NCBI GenBank assembly: GCA_022828595.1
Contig: JAKGHH010000002.1
Coordinates: forward strand, 67,800,383-67,864,382
Reading direction: 5' to 3'
Origin: Nelumbo lutea
Lineage: Eukaryota; Streptophyta; Magnoliopsida; Proteales; Nelumbonaceae
DNA length: 64,000 nt
Positions within the stretch are counted from its first letter, which is position 1. Each line of letters begins with the position of its first letter. Of this stretch, positions 21,056 to 33,390 are shown in pieces. Under the pieces are notes generated by a model. It was not told where the DNA came from. It searched no databases and was given only the letters and a program-made list of their open reading frames with translations. The position numbers and the translations under genes are program-made.

Positions 21056-23100
21056 ATGGCATCTTCCAGTCACGCCGGACAGAGCAGCGAGATGAATGTC
21101 TTCAGGGGGCAACCTCAACTTCCTTCAGTGTGAATTGGCCAGTTCACAATCCCGCTTACTGTGGCTGGGGTCCAAGACTGACCATGCCACCAAACACCAC
21201 CCAAGTGAACACCCCACTTCCCCTAATAGTAGGCGCAACCTTTTCTGAGCCGTCTGTGGTTCCCCCCAGAGTTGGACAGACACAGTTTGACGACTTGGTG
21301 CAGTGTGTGTGGGCCATCTAGGTCCAAATGCAGTAGGTTCAACAATTCCAGTAGTACATGTTCTACCAGCAATATCAGCAACAGTTCCCCCATTGCCGCA
21401 AAGCTAGTAGCCGGTTCCACCTCGGCACCCAGGGGCCCAACAAAATCAGAACAGACCTTGCGTGAACTAGGACATCATTCGATCTCCCCACCGAGGTGAA
21501 GAGTCTTTGCAAGTCCCAGTTCCTCCGAGGAGTCAGGTCTCACCTCGCGGGAGGAGAGATGGTCAGATCACCCTACTTGCTTCACAAGGAACCTCGGAAA
21601 TAGATCCAGGGATACTCAGCATAACAGGGCCAATCTTCCTCGGCATTCGTAGAAAGAAGGTGGGTCGCTTGCAGGTAACTGGTTTGGGGTTCTGGGTGCG
21701 AACTCAAGGCAAGGCCTCTCTGTCCATGATAGCCAGCCCCAGAATCCCACGAGGAACTAGAAGTTACCTTGTGGTAGAACAATACCGGAGCATACCGAGA
21801 TCAACAACACCAATGCCGAGCCAATAAAGAAGCAACAACGGAGGTGTTGCAAGGCCTCTCTGTCCATGATAGCCAGCCCCAGAATCCCACGAGGAACTAG
21901 AAGTTACCTTGTGGTAGAACAATACCGGAGCATACCGAGATCAACAACACCAATGCCGAGCCAATAAAGAAGCAACAACGGAGGTGTTGCAAGGCATGCC
22001 GTACTTCAGCTTAGAACAGTCAGCCAGTGAGATCGAACCAACAACAAGAACATGCTAAGGGTAAGGAGGAGACGAGCTTGGTAGTTACAAAGGCCGCTCC
22101 TCCCCTACTTTCTGGGTCGTCTCCCCTGTCTCCCAAGCTCTTAGCGACCCCGATGCCCAAAGATTTCAAAATTCCTCCCCTAGCCAAATATGATAGGTCT
22201 TTTGATCCTAATGATCATGTGGACTACTTCCAGTCCCAGATGCACCTAGCTGGGGCTGACGAATCTTGCATGTGCGTGGCTTTCTCCAACACTTTCAAGG
22301 GGGTAGTTTGGACATGGTACCGGGACCTCGCGCTGGGATTGATCAAGAGTTGGGCACAGTTCATTGAGTTGTTTGCCTTGCATTTCATCACCAGCGAGAA
22401 GTGCCCGATGTCACAGGAGAGCCTCCTCAACGTGGTTCAGAGAGAGGGGGAGTTTATTTGAAACTACATCAAACGCTTCAACGACACCTGCCTGCAGATC
22501 CTTGACTTAGACCCGATGGTAAATCATGGAAGCCAAGAAGGGAATAACTCACAGAGAGCTCAAATGACATGTGGTGGCCAATAAACATAAAGACATCACA
22601 TAATTCCTCAAGCTAGCTGACCAATTCATTGGAACTGAAGAAGAAATGAACCAGAAGATTGACAACCCAACAGAAAAAAGAAAAAGAGGCAGTGACAACA
22701 CAGGTAGTGACGGGCACAAAAGAAGAAAGAGTAAGTCCCTAAGCAGGGGAGGAAACAAGTCTGGGAGCCTATCTCCCTCGCGATCTCGCAAGTCAGGTCG
22801 GCACTCTAGGACCCCACTTGTTGAAAAGACGAACTACACACCTCTTAATGCTAAGCGAGGAGAAATCCTAATGGCCATCAAGGACTCCACCTTTGTCAAG
22901 TGGCCTCCTAGGTTGAGGGGAGATCTTACAACAAGAAACTGGAACGTCTACTGTCACTTCCACATTGACCACGGGTACAGTATGGAGAACTGCAAAAACC
23001 TCCGCAACGAGATTGAGGATTTCATCCCCTGCGTGTACTTAAAAAACTTTCTATAGCGAGAAGAAAGAAGCCAGACATATTGACAAGTAGATCGGCAGGG
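21056..23100 (+). pseudogene. gypsy gag remnant
   Basis: A first ATG at 21056 opens MASSSHAGQSS, which stops after 26 codons. The core gag domain (PF03732-type) is at 22130-22500: PKDFKIPPLAKYDRSFDPNDHV, then MHLAGADESCMC, FSNTFKGVVWTWYRDL and SWAQFIELFALHF. A later block at 22840-23030 has YTPLNAKRGEILMAIKD and YCHFHIDHGYSMENC, the CCHC-like motif of Tat gag proteins. Stops at 22459-22461 and 23054 and other frame changes break it. The leader contains an exact 140-bp tandem duplication. Confidence 0.88.
21711..21990. repeat. Exact 140-bp tandem duplication
   Basis: 21711-21850 and 21851-21990 are identical as far as I can compare base by base, both starting aaggcctctctg and ending gaggtgttgc. 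140 is not a multiple of 3, so it shifts the gag frame. In a region with roughly 10% LTR divergence, an exact duplication must be much younger than the element. Confidence 0.93.
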
Positions 23101-23161
23101 GAACCTAAGAATGAATGCCCCCGAGTCCAGCAATAGGTAGAATGAGCAGCCGCCATGGTAG

Positions 23162-23827
23162 TTGCCCGAGGAGAGACCGATCTGCGGGGTAATCAATATG
23201 ATTACTGGCGGGTCCATCATCGCGGGGTGTACTTTGGCAGCAAGACGAACCTCAATCCATGAACTAGAAAACAAGGAGCAGAACCCGCCAAAGCAAACTC
23301 GATTTGAAGAACCAAGTTACTTCATGGAGGACGATGTGCGCGGGATCCAGTATCCTTACGACGACGCTCTAGTAATAAAGTTGAGGCTCAACGACTTCAA
23401 AGTCAAGCACATCCTAGTGGACTCGGGTAGCTCGGCAGACATATTGTTCAAGGACACATTCGACAAGCTGTAGCTCTAGAAAAGTGACTTAAAGCTGACA
23501 GATACTCCCCTATTAGGCTTTAGCAGCGAGGGAGTCAGACCACTTGGGCGAGTCTCAGTGCCCGTAGAGGCCGGCACATGGCCGAATATAGTGAGGTTCG
23601 AGCACACGTTTCTAGTAGTCGCAACTCCCTCTCCTTACAATGCTTTAGTAGGTCGACTCATTACGCACGCCCTACGTGTGGTAGTATCCACCTACTACTT
23701 GTCAATGAAGTTCCCAACGGACTATGGAGTAGGGGTTATGCGAGGTGACAAGCTCGAATCTCGCAAGTGCTACGTAGCCGCCCTCAAAGGGAAAGCAAAG
23801 CTATCGGTTGACATCGAGCTTGAATGA
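23162..23827 (+). pseudogene. gypsy aspartic protease remnant
   Basis: ICGVINMITGG opens the domain and HILVDSGSSADILF holds the active-site Asp-Ser-Gly, intact here. A stop TAG at 23471-23473 interrupts it. The second half (23558-23827) has FLVVATPSPYNALVGR, matching the family's YNxILGR segment, and FPTDYGVGVMRGD. The cleavage function would need the stop read through. Confidence 0.88.
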
Positions 23828-23998
23828 CCAACGGAGTATGCCAACGAGCGAGCAGCACAAACAGAAGAGACGGTCCACATCCTGATCTCCACCAATGACC
23901 CAGCCAAGACTCTCCAGATCGACACTTCGATAAAGGAGCCACTTTGCTCTCAGCTGGTAAGCTTCTTATTACAAAATTTAGGTATATTTGCTTGGTCT

Positions 23999-24280
23999 GT
24001 GGCAGAGATGCCCATAATAGATTTCAAGGTTCTAACTCATACGTTAAAAACTGATCCCCTAGTCAGGCCAATTAGACAGAAAAAGCGCAACCTCGTCCCA
24101 GAAAGCTGGAGGATAGTCGATGAAGAGGTCGGGAAGCTCTTAGCGGCAGACTTCATCAGGGAAGTCCATTACCCAAGGTGGGTAGCTAATCCAGTTCTGG
24201 TAAAAAAGGCCAATGGCAAGTGGCGCATGTGCGTCGATTACACAACCTGAATAGAGCCTGCCCGAAAGACTGCTTCCTGC
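23999..24280 (+). pseudogene. gypsy reverse transcriptase, 5' part
   Basis: FKVLTHTLKTDPLVRPIRQKKRNL, then EEVGKLLAADFIREVHYPRWVANPVLV and KWRMCVDYT, the opening third of the domain. A single-base deletion near 24241 shifts the frame and the copia LTR starts at 24281. The last 122 bp are repeated beyond the copia element at 33391-33513, where the base is present and the frame continues. Confidence 0.9.
24159..24280. repeat. 122-bp flank, left copy, of the inner copia element
   Basis: Direct repeat of 33391-33513, with about 12 substitutions and one indel by eye. Both copies encode the same stretch of gypsy reverse transcriptase. It stands where a 5-bp copia target duplication would be expected. 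Confidence 0.88.
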
Positions 24281-26190
24281 TGAAGGGATAGGATATCCAT
24301 CACATGGATGCCTAAAGATTGCGGAGTAAAGGGAGAATTTCAAAAATTTTTTCTCTCCCTTCAACTGGGAATCCCATTCACTATTTAGAAAATCATATTT
24401 TCAATGATCATTATTGAACCATAAACTGAACCAGATCTGAACCAAAAGGAATAGGGAGGGATTATACCTGATACGGAGAAGCAGTATCTCCCAATGGAGG
24501 TGTTCACGCCCAAGGAAGGATCCAAAATCTGCTCCCACTAAAGATGGCGCAGTGCAGGGTGGAGCAGAATCAGTAGTGTTCTTCCAAAAGAACTTGACCC
24601 TTCGCAAGAATCAACTGGATGGCTTGTGAATACAACTCCAAAAGATTGGTATCAAGATCAAATCTTGATTTCTCCCAAGAACTGGAGATCGAACTGCTGG
24701 AGGCGGCGGCTGCAGGAAGGAGGCGACAAGAGAGTATTTGCAGGGAGCAGATTCTATCTTCTTGTGATTTCGGCTCTGAAGACAAGAATGTATTGGATGC
24801 ATGTCTAAAAGCTGTTACCCCCTCCTCCGTTTATAGGCTTAAAGGGAGCAGCTCCTAATCGCATTAGGAGTTGCTAATCCAAATCATATTTGGATAAAAA
24901 GTCTCTTTAAGTGATAAGGGATAACCCTTATCTTATCTGCAAATCAGATCAGCCATCTCCAAATCTAATTAGGAGGCTTCCAGATCTAAATCTTATTTAG
25001 ATCTTAGACTCTGTAAGTGGATAGGGTCTGGGCCCAATCCTATCAGCTGATTTATCTCAAAATTTGCCCCTTTAAGTGACTAATCAAATCAGCCCAATTC
25101 GAAATGTGCTTAAGGCCCATTTAAGGTTATGTATTCATTTAGCCTTCCAAACTGTTGCCCAGTTGGGCTTCCTTGTATGGTGTGGGACCCTAACATTGAT
25201 CTACACATCATCCACATGGGTTTGGGTCAACCTTTGTTACAAGGCCTGGCCGAATACACTGTTATGGACAATGCACCCCCTGAAACCCATCTCATGGGCT
25301 CTATGGGACCAACACTTACCCTAAGTGGTCCCTGGTCCAAGCCACCTTGTAACACCCAGGGACTATGGGCAGATGCAAGATTAGCTCATCAGGTATTATC
25401 CTTAATGGTCTTACACTTAACCTCTCAGCCCATAATGATCATACACTGCCCGACAAGAGATGACCTCTCCCTCGGCTGCAAGGAATAGTGTTGCACTCTC
25501 TGCTTATATGGATCCTGGGAATTAAAACATTCTTGCAAACATTTTATATCACATGTAAAATATACTTTTCAAAACAAATCTCAACATTTGAAATCGGCTG
25601 CCAGTAGTCTTGATTTCCATCAGTGAGAGTGCATCCCCGATCATTACCTTTGTCCGACAAAGGGGCTAATCCTGTCATTATGATCACCTACTCAGATGAA
25701 TTCTCAGATTGTCCCAACATACCCAGGTTTTGACCCCCGTTAAGGATCTCACTGATTGGTACATCAAAGACATCCTAATCCGACACCCAGTGCAGTATCA
25801 TAATTGAGTCTAGGGGTCGAGTGTAACTTTCTAGTTTTGCCCATCAATCTGCAAGGTCCAGGGAAGTACTGGAAATCTGGTCCAGTTCAAAGATTCAATT
25901 AATCCTACACTTTATGTGCCTAGGGTCTCAGCTTGGCAGCTAAGACAGGCCACCCCAATCGACTTGGTGGCACCACAGTGTCAGCCTTGTTAGGATAGGT
26001 CTCCCCAGACTGACCCACTAGTTGTGAACATTCTAAACTAACACGAGTCTCATTAAGTGTCCGTTTTAAGGTTATTACACAGAAACATACCAAGGGAACA
26101 TGAATCAAATATGCACTTTTATTCATTTACAATAAACTCATAATGTACATCATCTTGATTGAAGCTAAGGGCATTCAAAACTGTCTAATA
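24281..26190 (-). repeat. 3' LTR of inner copia element (1910 bp)
   Basis: Pairs with 31746-33390 but is about 265 bp longer, mainly because of about 245 bp near 24830-25072 and about 78 bp near 25715-25795 that the other copy lacks. A third small block (about 30 bp near 32783) is present only in the right copy. Confidence 0.9.
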
Positions 26191-26205
26191 GCTCCCATTT
26201 GCACT
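26191..26205 (-). promoter_or_regulatory. Polypurine tract of inner copia element
   Basis: On the minus strand, aagtgcaaatgggagc runs up to the LTR, close to the usual copia tract. Confidence 0.8.
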
Positions 26206-26820
26206 TAGGTCCAATCGGGTACTAGCCAGAGTCCCATGCTTTCCACGTGTTTCTCAAACACTTTCTGTGATAGTGGCTTTGTCAGTGGGTCTACTACATT
26301 TTCCGCTGACGCTACCTTCTGAATCAGGACGTCCCCTCTACCAACAATCTCACATAGTATGTGGTACTTCCTCTCGATGTGCTTCGACTTTGAGTGGGCT
26401 CGTGGCTCCTTAGCCTGAGCAATGGCTCCATTGTTGTCACACAACAATGGGATGGGTGATGTGCTGGACAAAACTACTCCCAACTCGTGAACAAACTTCT
26501 TCATCCACATGGCTTCTTTGGCAGCCTCACTTGCGGCAATGTACTCGGCCTCGGTCGTGGAGTCTGCAGTGGACCCCTATTTGCTACTTTTCCAGCAAAC
26601 AGCACACGATCCTATTGTGAAAACATATCCAGATGTAGACTTTCTATCATCTGGATCCGATTGGAAATCGACATCTATATACCCTTGGATCTATAGTGAG
26701 CTACCATCGAATACTAGACAAAACTCTTTTGTCCTTCGAAGGTACTTAAGTATGTTTTTCATAGCAGTCCAGTGCTCTTGCCCTGGGTTGGCCTAAAATC
26801 TGCTTACTACACTTACTGCC
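26205..26820 (-). pseudogene. Inner copia RNase H
   Basis: The C-terminal block (26510-26205) is well preserved: PIPLLCDNNGAIAQAKEP with the DN motif, HIERKYHILCEIVGRGDV and the end VDPLTKPLSQKVFEKH. The upstream part (26800-26520), holding the first catalytic Asp region and the 'STAEAEYIAASEA'-type segment, is readable only across frame changes. Confidence 0.85.
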
Positions 26821-27660
26821 TAAGTAATGTCAGGATGAGTGCACAACATAACATACATGATGCTCCCTATAGCAGAGGCATAGGGAATGTCTTTCATGCC
26901 ATCAATCTCCTTAGAAGTCTTGGGAGACATCTTCTTAGAGAGATTGACCCCGTACCTGAAAGTAACATTTCCTTTCTTGGAGTTCTCCATGCTGTATCTT
27001 TTGACTATTTTGTCAATGTAAGCAGATTGGGATAATCCTATTATCTGCTTTGATCTATCTCTATAGAGTCGAAGACCCAGTATATAGGAGGCTTCTCCAA
27101 GATCTTTCATGGAGAATTGCTATGAAAACCATACTTTTACCGTAGTTAACATTCCTACATCATTCCCAATGAGTAGAATGTCATCTACATACAGAACCAA
27201 GAAGGTAACCTTATCTCCACTGTACTTCTTATAGACACAGGGTTCATCCGGATTCTGCTCGAAGTCAAACGATTTGACAATAGAGTCAAAACAGATGTTC
27301 CAACTTCTAGAAGCATTGCGGCTACTGCATATAGATATCTTCAATAAGATCTCCATTCAGGAAAGCAATTTTGACATCCATCTACCAAATCTCATAATCA
27401 TGGTATGCTGCTACAACTAGCAGGATCCTAATGGATTTAAGCATGGCCACAAACAAAAATGTTTCCTCATAATCGATGCCCTCTTTCTGAGTGTACCCTT
27501 TCGCTACCAGATGAGCTTTGAAGGTCTCAACCTACCATCGGGGCCCTTTTTCCTCTTGTAAATCCATTTGCAATCGATTGCTTTTATCCCAGAGGGTGAA
27601 TCTACTAGAGTCCAGACTCCATTGGTCTCCATTGAGTCCATCTCTGCTCTCATGGCCTCC
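26821..27660 (-). pseudogene. Inner copia reverse transcriptase
   Basis: Legible blocks in coding order: the region before 27356 is scrambled, then FDFEQNPDEPCVYKK and FLVLYVDDILLIGND (27250-27130) with both catalytic Asp residues kept. In another frame follow MKDLGEASYILGLRLYRD, QSAYIDKIVKRYSM and PYASAIGSIMYVMLCTHPDI (27110-26820). At least two frameshifts separate these blocks. Confidence 0.88.
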
Positions 27661-27668
27661 ACCCACTT

Positions 27669-28690
27669 CTAGGAATCTATGTCCAACATAGCTTCCGCGT
27701 AAGTCACAAGATCCTCCTCACTAGTCAAGGTTTCCACCAGGTAACTATCCTGGTCATAACCATAACGGACTGGTGGCCTGGATACCCGAGTGGATCTTCT
27801 AGGTTGGTCACTACCTGGAACTTGTGGAACATCTCCCACTGTTCTTGAACTCTCCTCATCAAGAACAATTTCTTGACGATGGGTGTCCAAGATGTAATCG
27901 ATCTCCAAGAACTGTGTGTTTCGACTACAGAACACTTTCTACTCACTTGGGTCATAGAATAGGTAACCTATAGAGCCTTTTGGGTAGCCTACAAATAGGC
28001 AACGACTGGTTTTGGATTCCAACTTGTCTGCACTCGTTCTTTTAACGTGTGCTAGACAACCCCAAATCTTCAAGTGTTTGACACTTGGTTTCTTTCTGGT
28101 CCAAAGTTCATATGGAGTATTCGGAACCGATTTGGAACCCGATTCAGCACGTAAATCGCAGTCTCTAATGCGTAACTCCAAAAGGATGTGGGTAACTCTG
28201 AGTGTATGAGAAGTGACCAGACCATATCCAATAAGGTCCTATTCCTCATCTCTGAAACACTGTTAAATTGTGGTGTAGTAGGAGGAGCTAATTGTGATAC
28301 TATCCCGTTGTCCCTTAAGTAGTCCCGAATTCGTCAAAGAGATACTCGCCACCTCCATCTGATCGAAGGGCCTTAATTTCTCTCTCTAACTGTTTCTCAA
28401 CCTCTTGTCTGAACTCTTTGAAATTTTCAAATGATTCAGACTTGTGTCTCATTAGGTACATGTTACCATATCGTGAGAAATCATCTATGAAGGTGATGAA
28501 ATGCACGTGTTGATTGCGTGTCCTAACACCCAGGGGACCACATACATCAGTATGTATTAGGTCAAGTGTGTCATACATCTTTCAGGCTTATCGTTAAATG
28601 GCCATTTCGTCATCTTGCCTTGTAGGCAAGGCTCACAGGTGGGAAGATCTTCTATAGTTAGAAAATCCAAAGGACCATCCTTTACCAACC
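27669..28690 (-). pseudogene. Inner copia integrase
   Basis: The core begins DLIHTDVCGPLGVRTR with the first Asp and continues ITFIDDFSRYGNMYLM and IKALRSDGGGEYLFDEF with the second (28578-28315). After a frame change, NTPYELWTRKKPSVKHLKIWGC and SRCLFVGYPKGSIGY (28181-27939) form the post-core segment. The tail at 27935-27669 (RRSTRVSRPPVRYG) is the usual basic linker to reverse transcriptase. Confidence 0.88.
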
Positions 28691-29123
28691 TTGTGATTCA
28701 GTCAACACCGATGTGGCCAAGTCGATAATGCCATAGACATGTGGGATTAACTGTATCACGGGCTCTCTTCTTGGGGATTTCAGCTGACGTAGTTTCGGTT
28801 ATGTTAGTTTCTAGAGAAGGATGTAGAACATAGAGACCATTCTCCAGTTCCCCGTATGCGATGAATATGTTATTTCTTTTAATAGTAATCGTATTGCTAA
28901 AGAAGACAGAATAACCAACTACACCCAGTTTTGAGACAGAAATCAAAATTCTCCTTAAGTTTTGTACTTAAAGACAATCTTTCAGTACAATAGTTCCTTC
29001 TCTAAAAAGTAACTCCATGGTTCCTATGGCCGCGGCTACAACAGTTGCAGTACTCAGCCTTCTGCTTACCTTGAAACCCTGCAGTGAGTTACATGCATGA
29101 GTTGAAGTCCTGGAGTCAACACA
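28691..29123 (-). pseudogene. Inner copia protease and integrase zinc domain
   Basis: Near 29125-29085, minus strand, VDSRTSTHACNSLQGF corresponds to the copia protease active site (normally DSGAT/DSGAS then H and CN). The Gly after Ser has become Arg. At 28740-28698 LWHYRLGHIGVD opens the HHCC integrase zinc domain, and CEPCLQGKMTKWPF (near 28630) completes it after a frame change. Confidence 0.8.
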
Positions 29124-29965
29124 TCAGGACGTAGAAGCTACCAATAAATTGGTTTCTATAACACAAGTTTTGAAATTACATTTTTTGGATTCCAGGTAGG
29201 CAGGACAATTCCTTTTCCAGTGGTCGGTCTTCTTGCAAAAGTGACAGGCATATGATGCTTTGTCTTTCTTCTGCTTCTTGGGTTTGGCAGCCTTCTTCTG
29301 GGGCTTTCTCTTTGCCTTCATTTTCTTTCCCGATTTGCCAGTTTCAACAAGCATGGCAATGGGCTCATCCTTTTTAATCGATTCTTCGGCCCTCTGCAAC
29401 ATATTGCTGAGTTTTATAAGCTGACATTCAGCTTGTTCATGTTGTAGTTCATGATGAATGGATTAAAGGATGGATGCAAAGAGTTGAGAATAGCATCGAT
29501 CTATGTTACCAGATCTAGCCCGGATCCAAAGGCCTCCTGTTCGTTGATATAACCCATCATCCAGAGACAATGATCGTGAACTTGTTGGCTCTAGGACATC
29601 TGTGCAATCATGAACTGTTTCAAGACCTTCTGCCGAGTAGAATGATTATGCTCTTCGTACATCATCTTGAGACTATCCAATACGTCATTGGCAAGTTCGA
29701 TCTGATCAAACTGCCTCTTAATTGGATTATCCAAAGAGGTAATGATATAGCAGCGGACAAGGGAGTTTTTCTCCTCCCATTCTTGGTATTCTCTCCTACG
29801 GGCCTCAGAAGTCCTATCTCCCGGACGATCCAGGGTAGGATTCTTGGCTACCTTATCCAACTTTTCAGAGGTTAAGACCAACATAAGATTCCTGTACCAG
29901 TCAGCATAGTTTTGGCCCTTAAGCTTGTTGTTGAAAAGAAGCTTTGCAAATGATCCGTTTGCCAT
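29124..29965 (-). pseudogene. Inner copia gag
   Basis: The start ATG is at about 29965 (MANGSFAKLLFNNKL), followed by NYADWYRNLMLVLTSEKLD, a UBN2-type gag with LDNPIKRQFDQIELANDVLD and KMMYEEHN. It is open to about 29591. The zinc knuckle CHFCKKTDHWKRNC (about 29245-29200) follows a Lys-rich linker. A frame change or short damaged region lies between 29590 and 29405. Confidence 0.88.
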
Positions 29966-29983
29966 TTTCTGATAAAAGAGCAA

Positions 29984-31732
29984 ACATCAGTCCACAACCT
30001 AATTTGATTCATGTTCATTTCATAGATATGGATTTTAATCTACGATCCATTTCCATTTATTCATCTTTGAGATTTCCCTCATTTTTTAGTGATGGAGACT
30101 ACGGGTTGTCTCTTGAAATGTGGGAAATCACATAGGATGCATGGAGCCAACTATTTCAACTGCATAACCCCACCACCTTTCTATGAAGGATCATATCCAC
30201 TCATCATATGAGTTTTCCCTTTGGCCTCTGTCAGATAAGGTTCATAGTCATTTTCAAGTAAACCTTTTTGTCCAGTGAGCGCTTACCCATCATGTTCGTG
30301 AATGCCAAGGTACCGTGAGAGAGTTCCCATTTTCTGGTGAAGCCCCTCCCACATCAGTCTATGACGCCCCTATCATCTTATGAAACACTTAGACAAGCCC
30401 AACAGCAAATGGATAACCCATTTTCTGGTGCGTTTCCTCATAACTGAAGGAGTCATCCTCATGCTAATGATGGAATGCCTTTAGAGAGTTCATCATATGA
30501 ATCTCCCTATCACATGCACTCATATTAGCTAGAGGGAACAGTTAATTACGCCCTAGTTTGATTTAGGTCAAACCAAAGTGACTCCCACTGACTTTCATAA
30601 AGTCAGATTTCGGTGGGCCTTAATCGGTTAGGGTTCCACACGTAACCTCTTGATGAGGTGTGGGGCCCACCACTGAGGGAAGTCATCCAATGACCAAAAG
30701 AGACACCCTGGCAATGATGTGCATTCAGACATGGTGTGCGCAACAGCCACTGTCGAATGAGCATGAGCCAAGCACTTATGGCCCATGTACGTAGCACATC
30801 ACACATCCATACATCTCATGTAGGGATAAATTGATCCAATCAATTAATCATCTGTAAGGCCCATTGGAAGCCCGATTTAAATTCATATGGGCTGAAGTAG
30901 GGTTGCCCAGTTCGGTCCATATAGCTTTATACTTTGAAGTGGGCTGTTGGCAATTTTAACTATTTAAAACTGGGCTTTTATAGGTTGGGCCGAATTAACC
31001 ATTTAATTAAATATCAATCCTCAGGCCCATTAATGGGAAAATTAGGGCTGACTTTCAGCCTTGATTAAACCATAGATTTGGTCCAAACAGTTTGAACCAA
31101 TCTAGGTTCGAATGGGTCTAGGGTTTGATATCTAATTAAATCTTTAATTCAAGAAAATAATATGAAATTAAAGAACTGATAAAAGAAAATCAAGAATCAG
31201 TTTAACAGGGCTGTTCACACAACCCATCCTGCAAAACAGAGGTTAAATCACAATTTATAGTTTCTTAAACTGCAAATCACAGATAGCGAATGTCCCATCT
31301 CCGAAATCTCCTTCTCTACGAAATCTCCCTTTCTGTGCCGCCATCTTCGGTCCAAAATAAAATTAAGTAGAAATTCTATTTCTATTAATAATTACATTAG
31401 ATCAAATACCTATACATTGAGTCTAAAAATAAAAAAAAATTATTTACAGACCAAATGTAATAAATAAATCAAGAAATTGCAAATCTTGCAGTTTTCCCTA
31501 CGCAAACCAAGAATTCAATCTCCTCTTGTACGAACAACCCATAAATCAAGAAAATCATAAAGAACTAGTCTAAAAAATAATCAAATTTATATAAAATAAT
31601 TTCAGATTATTTGCCCATCAATTTTGGGAACAAAATTCCCAAAACCCATATCTGCAAAAATTGGGTAGAATGCCTTCTGCCTATTTGCCCAGGTTCAGAT
31701 CTGAAACATAATTGTTCAAGATTTGAACCATG
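29984..31732 (-). other. Untranslated leader of inner copia element
   Basis: About 1.75 kb between gag and primer site with no legible protein domain on either strand. Long leaders occur in some copia lineages. Whether this one contains a further insertion cannot be decided here. Confidence 0.6.
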
Positions 31733-31744
31733 GCTCTGATACCA
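31733..31744 (-). promoter_or_regulatory. Primer binding site of inner copia element (tRNA-iMet)
   Basis: tggtatcagagc on the minus strand, exact, one base from the LTR end. It fixes the orientation of the element. Confidence 0.93.
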
Positions 31745-31745
31745 C

Positions 31746-33390
31746 TGAAGGGATAGGATATCCATCACATAGACACCCAAAGATTACGGAATAAGGGGCG
31801 AATTTCAAAAATTTTTTCTCTCCCTTCAACTGGGAATCCCATTCCCTATTTAGAAAATCTTGTTTTCAAGGATCATTCTTGAACCATAAGCTGAACCAGA
31901 TCTGAACCAAAAGGAATAGGGAGGGATTATACTTATATGGAGAAGCAGTATCTCCCAATGGAGGTATTCACGCCCAAGGAATGATCCAAAATCTGCTCCC
32001 ACTGTAGATGGCACAGTGCAGGGTGGAGTAGAATCAACAATGTTCTTCCAAAAGAACTTCACCCTTCGCAAGAATTAACTGGATGGCTTGTGAATACAAC
32101 TCCAACCAATCTTTTCTCCAAAAGATTAGTATCAAGATCAAATCTTGATTTCTCCCAAGAACTAGAGATCGAACTGCTGGAGGCGGCGGTTACAGGAAGG
32201 AGGCGACAAGAGAGTATTTGTAGGGAGCAGATTCTCTCTACTTGTGATTTTAGCTTTGAAGACAAGAATGTATTGGATGCATGTCTAAAAGCTGTCGCCC
32301 CCTCCTCCTTTAAGTGACTAATCAAATCAGTCCAGTTTGAAATGGGCTTAAGGTCCATTTAAGTTTATGTATTCATTTAGCCTTCAAAACTGCTGCCCAG
32401 TTGGGCTTCCTTGTATGGCATGGGACCCTAACATTGATCTACACATCAGTCACATGGGTTCAGCCCAGCCTTTGTTACAAGGCCTGGCCGAATACACTGT
32501 TATGGACAGTGCACCCCCTGAAACCCATCTCATGGGCTCTATGGGCCCAACACTTACCCTAAGTGGTCCCTGGGCCAAGCCACCTTGTAACGCCCAGGGA
32601 CTGTGGGCAGATGCAAGATTAGCCGATCAGGTATTATTCTCAATAGTCTTACATTTAGCCTCTCAGCTCATAATGATCATACACCACCCGACAAGAGAGG
32701 ACCTCTCCCTCGGCTGCAAGGAACAGTGTCGCACTCTCTACTTATATGGATCCCGGGAATTAAAACCTTCTTGCAAACATTTTAGAAACCATAATATATA
32801 TACTTTTATATCACATATAAAATATACTTTGCAAAGCAAATCTCAATGTTTGAAATCGGCTGCTGGCAGTCTTGGTTTCCATCAATGAGAGTGCATCCCC
32901 GATCATTACCTTTGCCCGACAAAGGGGCTGATCCTATCACTATGATCATCCACTCAGATGAATTCTCAAACTGTCCCAATCCGACACCCGGTGTAGTATC
33001 ATAATCGAGTGTAGGGGTCGGGTGTAACTTTCTAGTTTTTCCCATCAATCTCCAAGGTCCAGGGCAGTACTGGAAATCTGGTCCAGTTCAAAGATTCAAT
33101 TAATCCTACACTGTATGTGCCTAGGGTCTCAGCCTGGCAGCTAAGACAGGCCACCCCAACCGACTTGGTGGCACCACAGTGTCAGCCTTGTCAGGATAGG
33201 ACTCCCCGACTGACCCACTGGCTGTGAACATTCTAAACTAACACGCGTCTCATTAAGTGTTCAGTTTACGGGTATTACACTGAAACATACCAAGGGAACA
33301 TGAATCAAATATGCACTTTTATTCATTTACAATAAACTCATAAAGTACATCATCTTGATTGAAGCTAAGGGCATACAAAACTGTCTAACA
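31746..33390 (-). repeat. 5' LTR of inner copia element (1645 bp)
   Basis: Ends TGTTAGACAG... and ...CCCTTCA on the minus strand. About 10% different from the left copy in an ungapped 62-base sample (6 differences near 31843-31905). Confidence 0.9.

Larger units (their letters stand above)
24281..33390 (-). mobile_element. Ty1/copia LTR retrotransposon nested in the gypsy element, antisense
   Basis: 9110 bp, read on the minus strand: 5' LTR at the right (33390-31746), tRNA-iMet primer site, a long leader of about 1.7 kb, gag, protease, integrase, reverse transcriptase, RNase H, polypurine tract, 3' LTR at the left (26190-24281). LTR ends are TG...CA in the right copy; the left has one change (TATTAG for TGTTAG). 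No 4-6 bp target duplication is present. Reverse transcriptase keeps YVDD, but the protease active site reads DSR instead of DSG and many frames are broken. Confidence 0.93.

Noticed and set aside
24570..25488. Several open frames in the inner copia LTR, repeated at 31850-32888
   Set aside because: They occur in both LTR copies with disagreeing frames and have no domain, so they are non-coding LTR sequence.
30603..30806. Minus-strand open frame in the inner copia leader
   Set aside because: Lies in the untranslated leader; no similarity to gag or other domains.
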